Made by a program: the position numbers and the translations under genes. From positions 5,424,501 through 5,488,500 of the forward strand of contig JBBPUQ010000003.1 of the NCBI GenBank assembly GCA_038501195.1: a stretch of 64,000 nucleotides of DNA, in the 5' to 3' direction. The DNA is from Nemania diffusa. Lineage: Eukaryota > Ascomycota > Sordariomycetes > Xylariales > Xylariaceae. The notes beneath the pieces were generated by a model, which made no database searches, had not been told where the DNA came from, and saw only the letters and a list, made by a program, of their open reading frames with translations. Positions 26,187 to 40,246 of the stretch are shown piece after piece. The first letter of the stretch is position 1. Every line of letters begins with the position of its first letter.

Positions 26187-28733
26187 AATAAAATTAAATT
26201 GTTTAATAATTAAAATTTAAAATATTATTTGATTTTTTTTAATGTTTTTTTATTAATATAGTTATTTTTTTTTTTTAAAAAAAAACTTTATATTTTAATA
26301 ATTAATATTTAACTAATATTTAAAGTTTATAAACTAAATTTTTATTTAATTTATATTTAAGTTTTAATTTAAATATTAATTAAAAAAATAATTAAAAAAA
26401 AATATTAGTTTATATTTTTAATAATTAAAAAATATATTATATTTTTAAAACTAAAGTTTTTTAATAATTATTTTATAAATTTAAAAAAATATTATTACTA
26501 AAAATTTATTTTTAAATTTTTTTTTTTATATTTATAAAAATATTAATAAAGCAATTTTAATATTTTGTTTTTTTTTGCTATTATATTTAAAAATTAATTA
26601 AAAATAAAATTAAATAATTATAAAAAAGTTTAATATTTTTATAATTTTTTTTATAAATAATATATTTATATTTATATATATATTTATTTTTATATTTTTA
26701 AAAAAGTTTTTAATAATTAATAAAAATCTATTGCTATTTATAATATATATATATAATAAAAGTTATTTTTTTTAAATATTTGTTTATTACTTTTAATTTA
26801 TTATTTATATAATTTTTTTGTAATATTTTCTTTAAATAAAAATTTAGTTTATTTAAAACTTCTTTTTTAATGTTTTATTTTTTTTAATTTTTTTTATAAT
26901 AATATTTTTTAAAACTTTTTTTTTGTTATAAAAACTAACTAATATAATTATAATATTTTATAAATATGTTTTTTTTAATATTATTTAAAAAGCAGTTTTT
27001 TAAAATATATTTTTTTTATTAGCAATTAAAACATTTGATTTTTTTTATTAGCTTTAATAACTTAAAATTATTTAAAATATTATAACTTTAAATTATTAAA
27101 ATTTTAATATTATTATTATTAATTTTAATATTATTATTTTTATTGCTAATAGTATTTTTTAAAATATTATTAGTATTATTATATATAGTTTATTAGTTAA
27201 ACTTGTTTATATTGTTAAAAAAAATCGATTAATTAATTTTACATTTAATATTATATTTTTTATTATTTATATATATTTAATAAATTAATTAAATATAAAG
27301 TTTAATATATTAATTTAAAAAAATATTGTTATTTAAATAAACAAAAAAAATATTAAATAGTTTATTAAATTATTTGTTTTTAAATTGTTTTTTTTATTTT
27401 ATTTTTTTTAACTTGATTTTTTTAATTAATTAAATAAAATTAGTTTTAAAATTAAAAAAAATAGCTAAAATATAATTATTAAAATTAAAAGATTTTTATA
27501 TTAATTTAAACTTTGTATTAATATTTATATTTTTATAGCTTTTTTTTAAATAGTTAAAAAATATTTTAATAATAGTTAATTAACTAAAATAACTTTTAGT
27601 TAAATATAAAAATAAATATTTAATAACTTTGTTATTAATATAAGTTTTAATATTAATTATTTTTATAATATTATTAATAAATTAATTTTTATTAATAATT
27701 AATTAATTTTTTATAATATATAATTATATTTTAAATTTAATATTATTTTTATTTTTGTTATTATAAAAAATAAATATAAATATTTTAGTTAATTTATAAA
27801 ATTTTTTATTTGTTTAAATAAAATTTAAAATATTGCTTTTATAAAAAAATAAATTAACAATATATTAATTAGTTTTATTTAATAATTATTAAATATAGTT
27901 ATATTTAATAATAACTATTTTTAATTTTTAAAATAAATAGTTAATAATTTATTTAAAATAAAAAATAAAAATAGGTTTTTTTTAATTGTTTTTTATTAAA
28001 TAATTTAGTTGTTTTTTTTTATTAACTATAATTTTATTAAATTTTTTAGTTTAATTAATAAAAGTTTTTATATATTAAATAAATAATATAACTAAATTAT
28101 ATAAATTTTTAATTTATTATTAATATATTATTATTATTAAAAACTTAATTTTTATTTTTTAAAATAAAGCATTGAAATATTTAACTAAGTTAACAAAAAT
28201 ATTTTTATCGATTAATTTATTAAACTTACACTAAAGTTTTTTTTTTAACTAAATACTAAAAATAAAAAAAAAAGCAATTTTATTAAATGTATATAGTTTA
28301 ATAGTCTATTTTTTTAATAAATAATTAATATTTAAAAAAAAAGTTTTTTTAATTTAAAATATAATATTTATATATAAAAAAAAAGTTTTATATTTAGTTT
28401 TAAAAACTTTTTGTTAAAAAAACTAAAATAACTAATTTATTATTATTTTTAGTTTTTATAATAACTAAAATATTTTAGTTAAATTTTTTAAAATATATTT
28501 AAATATTAATTTTTATATAAAAAATTAAAAAAAGCTATTTATTATATATAATTATAAATAGTTATAATTTATTAAAAGTTAAATTAATTTGTTTTTTTAT
28601 TTGTTATTTAAACATAATATATTTTTTAAATATTAATACTATTATAACAATTAGTTATAATTTAGTTTTTTTATAAAAAATATTTAAAAGCAGTTTTTAT
28701 ATTTTATAAATATAAATAATTTATAAATTGTTA
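26187..28733 (-). pseudogene. Element B 5' internal region (gag and early pol)
   Basis: The T-rich + strand implies A-rich coding sequence on the - strand, consistent with the orientation of the RT at 17440-17745. It lies between the B 5' LTR and the C2 insertion point and should hold gag and protease. No motif is legible. Confidence 0.5.
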
Positions 28734-28968
28734 TATAAAGTTTATAAAAAAAGCAAAGCTTTAAACAAATAAAGCTATATTATATAAAAAATATATAAAT
28801 AAAAAAGAAAAAAAAAAAGTTAAGAATTTCTTTATAAAAAAATTGTTTATATATATATATATATAAAGCAGTTTAAAGTAGTAATAAATAAAATTATTTA
28901 TTTAGCTATATAGTAAAACTATTCAATTTATTTAAGTAATTAAGCTAATATTAACTAATTTATAACTA
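28734..28968 (-). repeat. 5' LTR of element B
   Basis: The less mutated of the two B LTRs: it keeps GCAAAGC near 28753 and AAAGCAGTTTAAAGTAG near 28865. It ends TTATAACTA, followed by the resumed A1 sequence. Confidence 0.82.
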
Positions 28969-29959
28969 TTACTACTAAAAGAAAATTTAAAAAAAATAAC
29001 TATATAATTTATTTAAATATAAAAATAAATTATATTTTTATTATTAAAAAGCTATTTAATTAATTTAAATATATTATTAAAATAAAAAATAATAAACTTA
29101 AAAATATAAATAAATAAAAATATATTATATAAAATAAACTAAATTTAAATTTTATTTATTAAAATATAACAAATATAAATTTTTAAAATTAATAAAATTT
29201 AAAAAATTAAACTAAATATTAAATTATAATATTAAATTAATTTTATTATTTAAAAATAAAATTTTAAGTTTTTATAAAACTAAAATTAACTATTATATTA
29301 ATATAATAACTTTTGTTAATATATTTAATTTTAAAATCTTTTTTTAAATATATTTACAAATATATTTATATATATAAAAAATTATTTTAATATAAAAAAT
29401 ATTATTTATATTAAATTTATTAATATAAATATTTATAATTTATAAATTTTTATTATTAAATAAAAATTTTATATTTAAATTAATTTAAAAAAATATTATA
29501 GCAGCATTAATTAATTTTATTATATTTAAATTAATAATATTTATTAATTTATTATTAAAAATTAAAACTATTTTTAAAAAAATATAAATTAATATAATTT
29601 AAAAATAGCAATATATAAATAAAAATTTTAAAAATATATAAAAAAAATAGTTTAAAGTTATAATAATAGCTTACAAATTAATAGTAACTAAAATTGCTAT
29701 ATTTTAAATATTTTTTAATTAAAAATTAATTTTAGCTATAATTATTATAACAAATATAAATATAAATATTATTAAAATAAATATTTATATTTTTAATAAT
29801 TTTAAATTATTTAATATTTATTATATATATTAGCTATTAATTATAATTTTTATTATTATAACTATTATATTAAATATATATTTAATTAATTTTAATATTA
29901 TAATTAATTTTAATATTATATTAAATATTAAAAATATATTAATATTAATTAATATATTA

Positions 29960-30150
29960 AAATAATATAAATTTTTTTTTATAAATATTATTAATAATAT
30001 AGTTTATAATATAATATAAACTATTATAAATAAATAACTATTAAATATATTTTTTTTGTTAAAAAAAGCTAATATAAAAAAACTTAAATTTAAAATTTTA
30101 AAAATAACTTTTATTTTAAAAATTAAAAAATTTTTTTAAAAAAAAAAATT
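29960..30150 (+). pseudogene. Reverse transcriptase box of element A1
   Basis: The + strand near 29990 reads IINNIVYN, and the A2 copy reads SFINNIIY on its - strand. Compared with the family 'siDDiiiYs', both Asp codons are AAT (29993-29998). About 20 codons later is LLKKANIKKLKFKILKITF, which fits the 'L.kAnl....kk..F' block. Confidence is lower than for E, B and C because flanking motifs are poor. Confidence 0.68.
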
Positions 30151-32779
30151 CAAAGTTTTAAATAAATAATTTATTTATATAAATAATAATATTATAGCTA
30201 AAAAAAATTAATAATTATTAAATAATATATTTAAAATTTAAAAAAATTAAAATATTATAAATATTTTAAAAAAAACTAAATATAAATTTTATTAATAAAT
30301 AATTAATAAAATATAAAACTAAATTTATATATATATTTTTTTAATATTTAAAATTAAAAAATAATAAATATTATTTTTAATTAATTTTATAAATAAAATT
30401 ATATAAAATAAATAAATAAATTATTTTTTTTTATTTATTTTATTTTTATTTAATTATTAATTTATAAACTTTAAATAAAATTATAATATTTAATAATTAT
30501 TTTTTATTATTATAATTTAAAATTATTTTATTAATTTAAAATAAAAAATATATTATAATAATTAATATTATATTATTTTTTTATTAATTTAAAGTTTATT
30601 TAAAATATTGTAATAAATTTATTATAATTAATTTTAAAAAATTAAAATAATTTATTATAATTTTAATAAATTTTTTAAATTTTTTTATTTATATTTAAAA
30701 GTTTATAAATAAATTATTATAATTATATTAAAACTTTTATTATATTTTTATTAATAATATTATAATTTTTTTAATTATTAAAATTAAATATTTATAATAT
30801 TTATAAAATATATTTATATTATTTTAAAAAAAAAAAATTTTTATTATTATTTAAAAAATTATTTATTATATATTTTTTTATAAAATTTTTAAACTTTTAA
30901 ATAAATATTTTTAATATATTTATAATTAAAAAAAAACTAGCTATTTTTTAAAACTTTAAATTTTTAAATTAATTAAAAGTTTTAAAATAATATTTAATAT
31001 ATAAAATTATTATTAAAAAAAAAATTAAATTATTAAATTAAAAATATTAAATAAACAAAATTATAAATAATAATTTTAACAAATATTAAATATATTATAA
31101 ATTAATATTTTTTAAATTTATAAAAATAAAACTAAACTTTTTTAAAATAATATAAATATTAATTTATAATAATATAATATTATATTATTATAATTTAATT
31201 AAAATTTTATTTATATAAATAAATATTTTTTTTAAATAAAAGTTTAATATAATAATATTTTATTTAAAAAATAAATATATATAAAAACTTAATTTAATTA
31301 TATTTAATATTTAAATATTTTTAGTTATATTTTTTAATTATTTTATATTTTAGCTAAAAATATATTATAGTTTTTTAAAAATAAAAATAATTTATATTAT
31401 ATAAATATATAAATATTTAAAAATTATAATAAAAATATTATATAATTTAATAATCATATTTATAAATTATTATTTTATTAAAAATATTTTAAATTAAATT
31501 AATTTAAATATAAATTTAATAAATTATATAAATAAATATTTAATCAATATATTAATTTATTTATTATAATATAAATTATAAATATATTATTTATTTAAAT
31601 ATTTTAATTTTAATTTTAATATATTAAATTAATTATAAAACTTTATTAATTTAATAAATATTAAAAATAAAATTTAATAATTTATTAAAAATTTAATTTT
31701 TAATTAAATTTAATTTATAATATTTAATATAATTATAAATAAAAAATTTAAATTTAAATTTATAATTAATTATAATAAAAATTTTAAATATTATAAAATT
31801 TTAAAAGTTATTTATAAAAATAATAAAAATATTATAAACTTTTTATATTTTAATTATTTATTTATTATAATTAATAAATTGTTATATAATATAAATTATA
31901 AACAAAAAAAAAATTAATAAATTTTTAAATATAATATATAATAATAAATATTATTTTAAATATAAATAAATAATAATAAAACTTAAATTATATATAATTA
32001 TATTTAAAATAAAATAAATTTAAATATAATTAAATTTTTATAATAAATATAAAATATAAAATATAAATAAAAAAAAACTTTTAAAAAATTATTAATTTAT
32101 TTAATTAAAAAATATAAAACTAATAAAAATTATTATTATAAATTTTATTATAAAATTATTTAAAATTTTAATAATTATTATTTTATAATATTTAAATAAA
32201 ATTTTAAGCTATAATATATTAATAATTATAATTTATATTATATTTAAATATAAATTTTTTATTTTTAAATATAAAATATATATAACTATATATTAAACTA
32301 TAATATTAATTAAATAGCTTTTATTAATTAATTAAAAAATATTTAATAATATTATTTTTAATTATAATTAAAAGTTTATATTATAGTTTTCAAAAAAATT
32401 ATAAAAAAAATTTAAAATAAAATTATTTATAACTATAATATATTATTTTTAAAATAATAATTTATTAAAAAAAAAAAACTAAACTATAAAAGTAATTATT
32501 TAATATTATATATTTATATATTTTAAAAAAAACTAAATAAATATATTATTTATATTATAATAAAATTTAAATAATATATATTTTAATTTAATTAATTTAT
32601 TTATATATTAATAGTTATTTAGTTTTTAATTGTTAAAATTAAATAATATTTTAATTTAAATAAATTAAAAAAACAATATAATTAAAAATATTTATTTTAT
32701 AAAATAATATTTTTATAAACATATAAAATTAGCTATAAATTTTATAATAATATAAATAAAATAATATTATAATAATAAA

Positions 32780-33300
32780 TATAAATTAATAAAATTTAAA
32801 CTTAATAATAAAATTTATTTAAAGTTTTATAATAGTTATTATTTATTTAATAAATTTTTTAAAAAATATTTATAATAATAAATTAAATTATAAAAAATTA
32901 AATAAAAAATTAATTAATTAATATATAAATTAAATATTTTAAAAACTTTTAATATATATTTAATTATTTTTATTCTATATTTATTATTTAATATAAAAAA
33001 AAAACCTGTTTTATTATAAAATTTTTATATTAAAACTTATTTATAATAAATAAAACTTTAAAAAAAAACAATTTATTTAAAATTAAAATTATTTTAAAAA
33101 ATCAAATAAATAAATTTAAAAATAAATTTAATTATTTAATTAAATAAAAAAGCTATAAATATAAAAATAATTAATAATAATTAAAATAATAACTTTATAA
33201 CTTTAAAATATTAATTAAAAAATATTAAATTTAAAAAAAAAATATTTAGTTTTTTAAATTAAAAAAGCTAAAAAAATTTAAAGATATTTAAAAAAAATAA
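32780..33300 (+). pseudogene. Integrase C-terminal and chromodomain-linked tail of A1
   Basis: Reads KLNNKIYLKFYNSYYLFNK, then a KIK/KIN block, LIYKLNI, and finally a 'iHPvIsi.qLep'-type block seen as FNIYLIIFILYLL. Together these match the 'GDkVYLkLh.GY.lPgkpsrK', 'GpF.I.rkvg.lAYeL.LP' and 'HPViSiaqLEP' order in the integrase tail of a common ascomycete gypsy lineage. A Lys/Asn-rich stretch to 33300 would include a chromodomain, but I cannot read one. Element D has a closely similar tail. Confidence 0.75.
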
Positions 33301-33361
33301 AATTAACAAATATTATATATAATTGTTAAAAGTAATAATTTTTTTTTTATATAACAATATT

Positions 33362-33561
33362 TAATATAAATAAATATAAACATTTTAAAAAATAAATTTT
33401 TTAAAACTATTTTGTATTAATAAATTAAATAAATAAAAAAAACTTTTAAATTTTTTTTTTTAATTTTTTTTTTTAATTTAATTTTATAAATTTATTTTTT
33501 TAAATTTATATTATATTTTTATAAATTTAAATATAAATACTATTTATAATAAACTTTTTTA
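33362..33561 (+). repeat. 3' LTR of element A1 (200 bp, internally shortened)
   Basis: Aligns with 11372-11598 except for a missing stretch of about 35 bases after ATTTTTTAAAACTATTTTG. It ends AAACTTTTTTA and is followed by the ATAAA target duplication. Confidence 0.85.
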
Positions 33562-33566
33562 ATAAA

Positions 33567-36500
33567 CTTTAAAATATTTAAATATAAAAAAAAATTATTT
33601 AATAAAACTTTAAATAATTTATAAAATATTTAATTATTTTAAAAAAGTTAAATATAATAGTTAATAATATAATTAATATATAAAAAAAGTTAAAAAATAT
33701 AAAGATTAAATTATAATATTGATTTAATTATTTAAATTAATAGCTAATAAAATTATTAATTTAATAATATTGTTAAAAAAAACTTGCTTTTTAAATTAAA
33801 TTAATTTTTAAAAAAAGTTTAATTAATAAATTATTGTTATAACTTTTATTACAACTTTTGTTTTAAATAATAATTTTAATTTTTTTTTTAAAAAATATTT
33901 AATATTAAAATACTTTAGCAGTAATATATATAAACTTAAATATTGCTATTTTTTTTATGTTTATTTTATAACTAAAAGTTATTAAATTATCAAAATTAAT
34001 AAATAATTTTTATTATAATATAAACAAAATATTATAATATATATTAAATTAAATAAAATATATAATGTTTATATAAAATATTTTATAATTAAAATATAAT
34101 TTAATATAATAGTTTAATTTAATTATAATATTAATAAATTAAATTAAGTTAATTTTTATTATTTAACTTTAAATTTAATTAATTTAATTTATAATTAAGC
34201 TTTAACTTAAGTTAATAATAATTTTAATTTTTAATTTAAATAGTTTATTTTATTATTTATTTATATATTAATAATTAAATAAAATAACAGTTTAATTTTC
34301 TTTATATTGTAATAATTGTTTAATTAGTATTTTTTATAATATATAATTTATTAATTTTAAAAATTTAAATAATGTTTTATTTAATAAATTTAAAAAGTTT
34401 ATATTAGTTTAAATATAATTTTTATATAAATAAAAACTTAAATAAATTATATAAAAATAATTATTATTTAAAAAAAGTTTTATATTATAAATATTTAATT
34501 ATAATATTAACAATTTTTTTTTAAATTTTAACAATTTTAACAATTTAATATTAGTTTAGTTAATTTAAATTAAAATAATTTTAATAATATAAAACTAATT
34601 ATTTATATAAATAAACTAACTTTTATAAATATAAATAGTTTTTTTAACTATATTAATTTTTAGTTAAAAAATGAAAATATTATTAAAAATAATACTAAAT
34701 AAACTTTAACTATATTTTAAATTTTAATAAAAAAACTTATTATTATATAATAAATTAATAAATTAATAAGCTATATATAAATATATTTAATTGTTATATT
34801 TAATAAATTAATTTAATAATTTATAATATAAATTATAATTATAATAATGTAGTTTAATATAACTAAGCTTATATTTAAAAATATAACTAAAAATAATATA
34901 GCTATAATTAATTTTGTTTTAAAAAAGCTTAAATATACATAAACTATAAAAATATTAAATTATAATAATTAAAACTAGTATAACATTATAATAGCTATTT
35001 AAATAAATATAAAAGTTAAAATTAAAATATATTTGCTAGTTTTTATTTAAAACAAAAACAATATATTGTTGTTTAATATAATAAAAATAACAAAAGTAAA
35101 ATTAATTTTATTAACAATAATATAAAAATATTATTTTAAACTATTTTAAAAAGTTTATATAAATTAAAATATTAATAAATAGAAATAGCTTTTTAAAAAA
35201 TTTATATATTAAAATTATTATAATAAATAAAAGTTTTATTATAAATAATATAATAATAATTAATATAATTGAAATAAATTTTAAAGCAAAAAAAATAAAT
35301 TATAAAGTTAATAAAACTTTTTTTAAAATTAAAAGCAATAAAATAAATTTCGACTTTAATAAAACAAGTTATAAAAACTTGTTTAAAATAAAAAAACAAT
35401 TAAAACAAATAGCAAAATAAATATAATTATAACTATATTTATATAATATAAAATAACTAATTTAAAAATAATAAATTTTTTAATAAAAATAATAATATAT
35501 ATATATTAATTAATTATAATAAAACATATAAATATTATAATTAAATGTTTAATTTAGTAAAAAAACATTATAAATATATTAATAAATCTAATAAATATAT
35601 TAAAAAATAAATCAAATTTTTGTTTTTTTATATATATATTATATTGTTTATATAAATAATATAATAATTTGTTTTTTTTTTAAAATAAACTTTTTATATA
35701 TTTAAAACAATATAAATATTAAAATATAAAGTTTATATATTAAGTACTTTTAATAAATATAATATTAACAATATAAAATAACAATTTTTTTTTAAAAATA
35801 AAAAATTAACTTAATTATATTACATTTATAAACAATATTATTTAAAATATAAAAAATTAATATTTAAACAAAAAAATTTTCTAAATAATTATTTTATATA
35901 TTTATAAACAACTAAATATAAAAAATTTAATAAAATTAATATTATAATTTATGTAAATATAAAAATTAAAAAAAACTTAATAATATATAAAACTTTTATT
36001 AATTTTTTATATATAATTAAACAATATAAAAAAAAATCAAAAATATTAATAATAAATATATTTAATATATAAACTAAGTTGCTTTTATGTTTTATATATT
36101 AAAATATAATAATTATAAATTTTTAAAAGTTTTAAAAGTTATTAAATTTATATAAATATTAAATAAAAATATTAAATTTGTTATATTTTTTAAAAATAAC
36201 TTTTTAAACTTTTATAATATAATTATTAATTATAAAAGCTATAAAATTACATTTACTAATATAAATAACTTTAAAATACTTTTTATATATATTTTTAATT
36301 TTATTTATATATATAGAAAATAATATTTTTATAAAAAGTAGTTTTAAAATTTTAAAAAATAGTTTATATATTTATAATATATAAATGTTTATTTTTAAAT
36401 TATAAATTTATTTTTTAACTTTTTTATAAATATAAAATAGTTGTAGTTATAAAGTTAATAATTTTATATTTAATTATATTAATAAATTTATTATTAACTA

Positions 36501-37400
36501 AAAAATTAATTTTTAAAAATATTAAAATAAATATAATTTAAAAATATATAAAATTAAACTTTGTTAAAATTATATAAAAGAATATATATAAAAATAATTA
36601 TATTAATAGCTGAAATAATAGCTATAAATAATACAAAAATTAAATATATAAATATAAATTTATAAATATTTAAAAATGTTATAATATTAAATATATTTTT
36701 TATAAATTAATTTATTTCAAATATAAATATATTAAAATAATAATTATAAAATATTATAAATTAAAATTAATATAAACTTAAAAAAATATAAACTAAAATA
36801 ATATAGCTAATATAATTAATATATTAAAATTATTAAATATAATTAAAAAAACTTTATTAATTAATGCTATATATAATATAATTAAAACTGCTTTAAAAAA
36901 AAATTTATAAATTTTAACTTAAATATAACAGTAATAAAAGCATTAAAAAAACTTAAAGTAAAAATTTAAAAAAATGCTGTTATAATAAATATTCAACAGT
37001 TTTTTTTTTTTTTTTAAAAAAAAAAAAAAGTAGTTATTAGCTAATTTATATATGCTAATAAAAATTTGCTAATTTAAAAAATATTAAATTTGCTAAAAAA
37101 AATATTTAAAGTTTAATTTAATTAAAATAATATAATTTTTTAAAAAATAAACAAATAAAAATATTTTTAATAAATAATTAACAAAAGTTTAAATTTAATA
37201 TTTAATAAATTATATAAATAAAACTATATAAAATAAATAAATAAACTATTGCTTTTTATATATTTAACTTTTATTATTTAGTTATAAAAAAAAAAAGCTA
37301 TATATTTAATTTATAATTAATTTATAAATTTTTAATAAAGTAGTAATATTAAATAATTATTTGTTTTTATTATAATAAAAAATAATACTATTAATTTTAA
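33567..37400 (+). pseudogene. Element D internal region after A1 (gag/protease/early RT)
   Basis: D sequence resumes after the ATAAA duplication. By position it covers the rest of gag and early pol. No motif is legible, though the region is less uniformly A/T than its neighbours between 36060 and 37030. Confidence 0.5.
37000..37029. repeat. T16-A14 homopolymer palindrome
   Basis: Sixteen T directly followed by fourteen A, in the context ACAG...GTAG. It can fold into a hairpin. It lies inside element D pol and is most likely a slippage product. Confidence 0.85.
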
Positions 37401-37579
37401 AAAAAAGTTATATTTTAATAATAAATATAATGTTTTTTTTTATTAGTTTAAAATTCATTTAAAATATTAAAATCAATTTATTATTATAAATTTAAAAAGT
37501 TTAAAAAGATTTATAATAATATTAATAAAATTTTAAAATTTATTAATATATATATAACAATTTATAAATAAACTATTAT

Positions 37580-37900
37580 AGCGTTACAAATATTATTATT
37601 AAATATTTATTAATAATATTATAATATTTTTTAATAATAAAAAAAACTATTTAAAACAATTATATATAATATTCAAAGTATTTTATAAATAGTAAATTTT
37701 GCTATTTTTTGAAAAGTTATTTTTAAAATATTTATTAATAAAACTATAAATATTTTAAATAAATATATTTAAACTATTTATTATAACAAAATATTTAAAA
37801 ATATTTAAAATTTACAGTTTTTAAATTAGTTAAAAACATTAAAACAATATTTTAAAAATATTACTACTATATTATATATAGTATATTAACTTACTATAAC
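37580..37900 (+). pseudogene. Reverse transcriptase remnant of element D
   Basis: At 37606 the + strand reads FINNIIIFFNNKKNYLKQL, matching 'yiDDIiIFS.t.edHl.HL', with both catalytic Asp codons AAT (37612-37617). Further on, KLFLKYL fits 'KsFLGYp', and the last part (about 37795-37860) fits a 'KFP.tLk.LeqYLglT' block. That set is typical of an ascomycete gypsy lineage in which 'PSVqLLGqrVD' follows the palm. This places D in a different lineage from E. Confidence 0.83.
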
Positions 37901-39649
37901 AAAAAAAAATAACTTTTTTTTTTAAAAAAAAAAACAATTAAAAAATATAATAATTAATAATTTTAATAAACAATAAATATATTATTAAACAATTTTATTT
38001 ATTTTAACAATTAAAAAAAAAGCTTTATTTAAAACTATATAAAAACTAATATATAATAATATAATTTTTTATAATTACAATTTTACTAAAACTTTATTTA
38101 TATAAATTAATAACTTTTTTAAAAAAAAATTTAAATTAATATTATTTTAATTAAAAAACAACTAGATTTAAAAATTAAAAATATTAATTTTAAATATATA
38201 AATTTAATTAATTATATTTTTAAATGAATATTTATTACAGTTTAAAATAAAATATAAATTTAAAAATTAAAAGTTATATATATTATTTAAAAATATAAAA
38301 AATTTTAAATAATATAAAAAGCTTTATATAATTTAATAATAATATTATTTAATTATTTAATAATTAAAAAAATATTTAATAAATATATTTATTTATTTGT
38401 TTTAATATAGCTAACAAGTTTTTTATTTACTAAACTAGTTTAATTTTATAGTAAATATTTTTAATTACTTTTAAACTATAACAAATTAAATCAATAAAAT
38501 AAAAAAAATAAAAACAATAAATAAAGAATTAATATTAAAATAAATTTAAATAATTATAAAAGCAGTAATAAAAAATAATATATAAAAAAATATTATTATA
38601 AATTATAATAAAAATTTTAAATATTAAAAAATTTTAGCTAATATTTAAAAAAACAACAAAAATATTAAAAACTTTAAATAATTTAAATATTTATTTATAA
38701 TAGTTAATAGTTTATTATATAATATAAATAAAACAAAACAAATATAAGCTATATATATTTAATATATAAATTAAAAAGTTTTTTAAAATTATTTATAATA
38801 ATAAATATTACTTTAATAAATAAAAAATAATAAACAATTTAAAAAGTTATATAATTAAATTCAAAGCATAAAAAATTTAAATATATTTTAAATATTATAA
38901 TAAATATTACATATATAATATTAGTTATAAAAAACTTTATAAAAATTATTAACTAATTAAATTAAAAAATATAAAGTTAATAAAAATAATTGTAATAAAT
39001 TTTATATTAAATTTATTAAATATATTATTTTTAAATATATTTTAATAAATTAAAAAGTTTAATTATTATAATATAATAATAATAGTTATATATATAACTT
39101 TAAAAAAATTATTGTTAATATTAAAAAGTAAAAAGTATATAATAAAAAACTAAGCTATATTTTTAATAAAAGTTTTATTTATTTATAACTAAAGCAGTTT
39201 TATAAAAATTATATTAAATAAAATTTATAAATTTATATTTACTTTTTAAAAAAAACTATAAAAAGCAATAAATATAAAGCTTTTAATAATTATAACATAT
39301 TATTTTTAAATAAATAACTTTTTAAAACATAAAAATCAAACAATAAAAATTGTTATATATTATTATTTGTTTTAAAACTTTAATAATATATAAATAAATA
39401 TAATTTTTATGCTACAATAAAACTTTAATAATATATATTTTAAATTTATTAAATTTTTAATATATAAACAATTGTTTAAATTTAAACTGCTAAGCTTTTA
39501 TAATATAATTATAAAAACAAAAACTATTAACATTTTAAAAAAAATGCATTTTTTAAAAAAGTACTAATAAAGAAACGCTAAGTTAATAATAAATTTTGCA
39601 GTATTTTATATTAAATATTACTACAATAAAAAGTATTAAATAATAAAAT

Positions 39650-40120
39650 TTAAACACAAAAATAAACTATATTTAAAATTATATAAAAGTTATTATTTAT
39701 TTAATAAACTATTTTAAAAAGTTTTATAATTGTTTATAAAGTTTTAAAAAATAAAAAAAAAACCATAAATTAATTAATTTATAAAATTAATTTTTTTAAA
39801 ATTTTAACATTTATTTAATAATATTAATAATATATTTATTATTAAAAAAATATAAAAAGATTTTTTTTTATTAAACTAGTTTTTTTTTAAGTTTATTTAA
39901 AATGATTAATTAAATAAAAAAAAAAAGTTTTTTAAAATTAAAACTAATATTAAATATAAAACTAATAAATTTAAATTTTTTTTTAATTATTTAGTTAAAT
40001 ATAAAAGTTATAATTATAAAAATAATTAGTAATAATTAAAATAATAATTTTAATAAAATAAAATTTTAATAAACAAATATTAATAATATTAAAAATAGTA
40101 ATTATTAATAAAAAGTAAAA
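39650..40120 (+). pseudogene. Integrase C-terminal tail of element D
   Basis: Reads KNKLYLKLYKSYYLFNKLF and continues with blocks corresponding to 'GPF.IkrkvgrqAYeLeLP' and 'iHPViSvaqLEP'. It is clearly similar to the A1 tail at 32780-33300, so the two families are related. It ends about 120 bp before the D 3' LTR, where a pol gene should end. Stops are frequent. Confidence 0.75.
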
Positions 40121-40246
40121 AAAAAAGTTACAATAATTCAAAAAAGTTATAAACAATTTTATTAAAAGATTAATTAATTAATAAATTAAATAATTAAATA
40201 ATTAAAAATATTAAAGTTAATATATTTTTTTATATATTTCAATATT

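Larger units (their letters stand above)
14798..28968 (-). mobile_element. Element B: gypsy element inserted in A1, carrying C2
   Basis: Direct repeats of about 234 bp (14798-15030 and 28734-28968) lie 13.9 kb apart. Taking out the nested C2 (18670-26181 plus duplication) leaves about 6.65 kb. An RT remnant is readable on the - strand at 17440-17745, so the 5' LTR is the right-hand one. The second family A copy lacks this block at the corresponding place, as expected for an insertion. A target duplication is not clear: TATTA is on the left, and TTACT or CTACT on the right depending on the LTR end chosen. Only one B element is seen in the window. Confidence 0.82.
28969..33361 (+). pseudogene. 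A1 internal region, 3' part (pol)
   Basis: Resumes A1 after element B and matches the reverse complement of A2 at about 44001-48250. It contains the RT catalytic box near 29990 and the integrase tail near 32780-33300, described separately. The intervening RNase H and integrase core are not readable. Confidence 0.7.
11372..33561 (+). mobile_element. Element A1: gypsy chromovirus inserted in D, carrying B and C2
   Basis: LTRs at 11372-11598 and 33362-33561 are in direct orientation. They are flanked by a perfect 5-bp duplication ATAAA (11367-11371 and 33562-33566), which proves that 22 kb was inserted as one integrated unit. Removing the nested element B (14798-28968) leaves about 8.0 kb. The same 8-kb sequence recurs inverted as A2, which independently confirms the limits. 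RT near 29990 and an integrase tail near 32780-33300 are on the + strand. Every frame is broken. A1 is more degraded than element E. Confidence 0.87.

Noticed and set aside
35202..35399. 65-codon open frame on the - strand
   Set aside because: Antisense inside the interior of element D; Tyr/Phe/Ile/Asn-rich with no domain.
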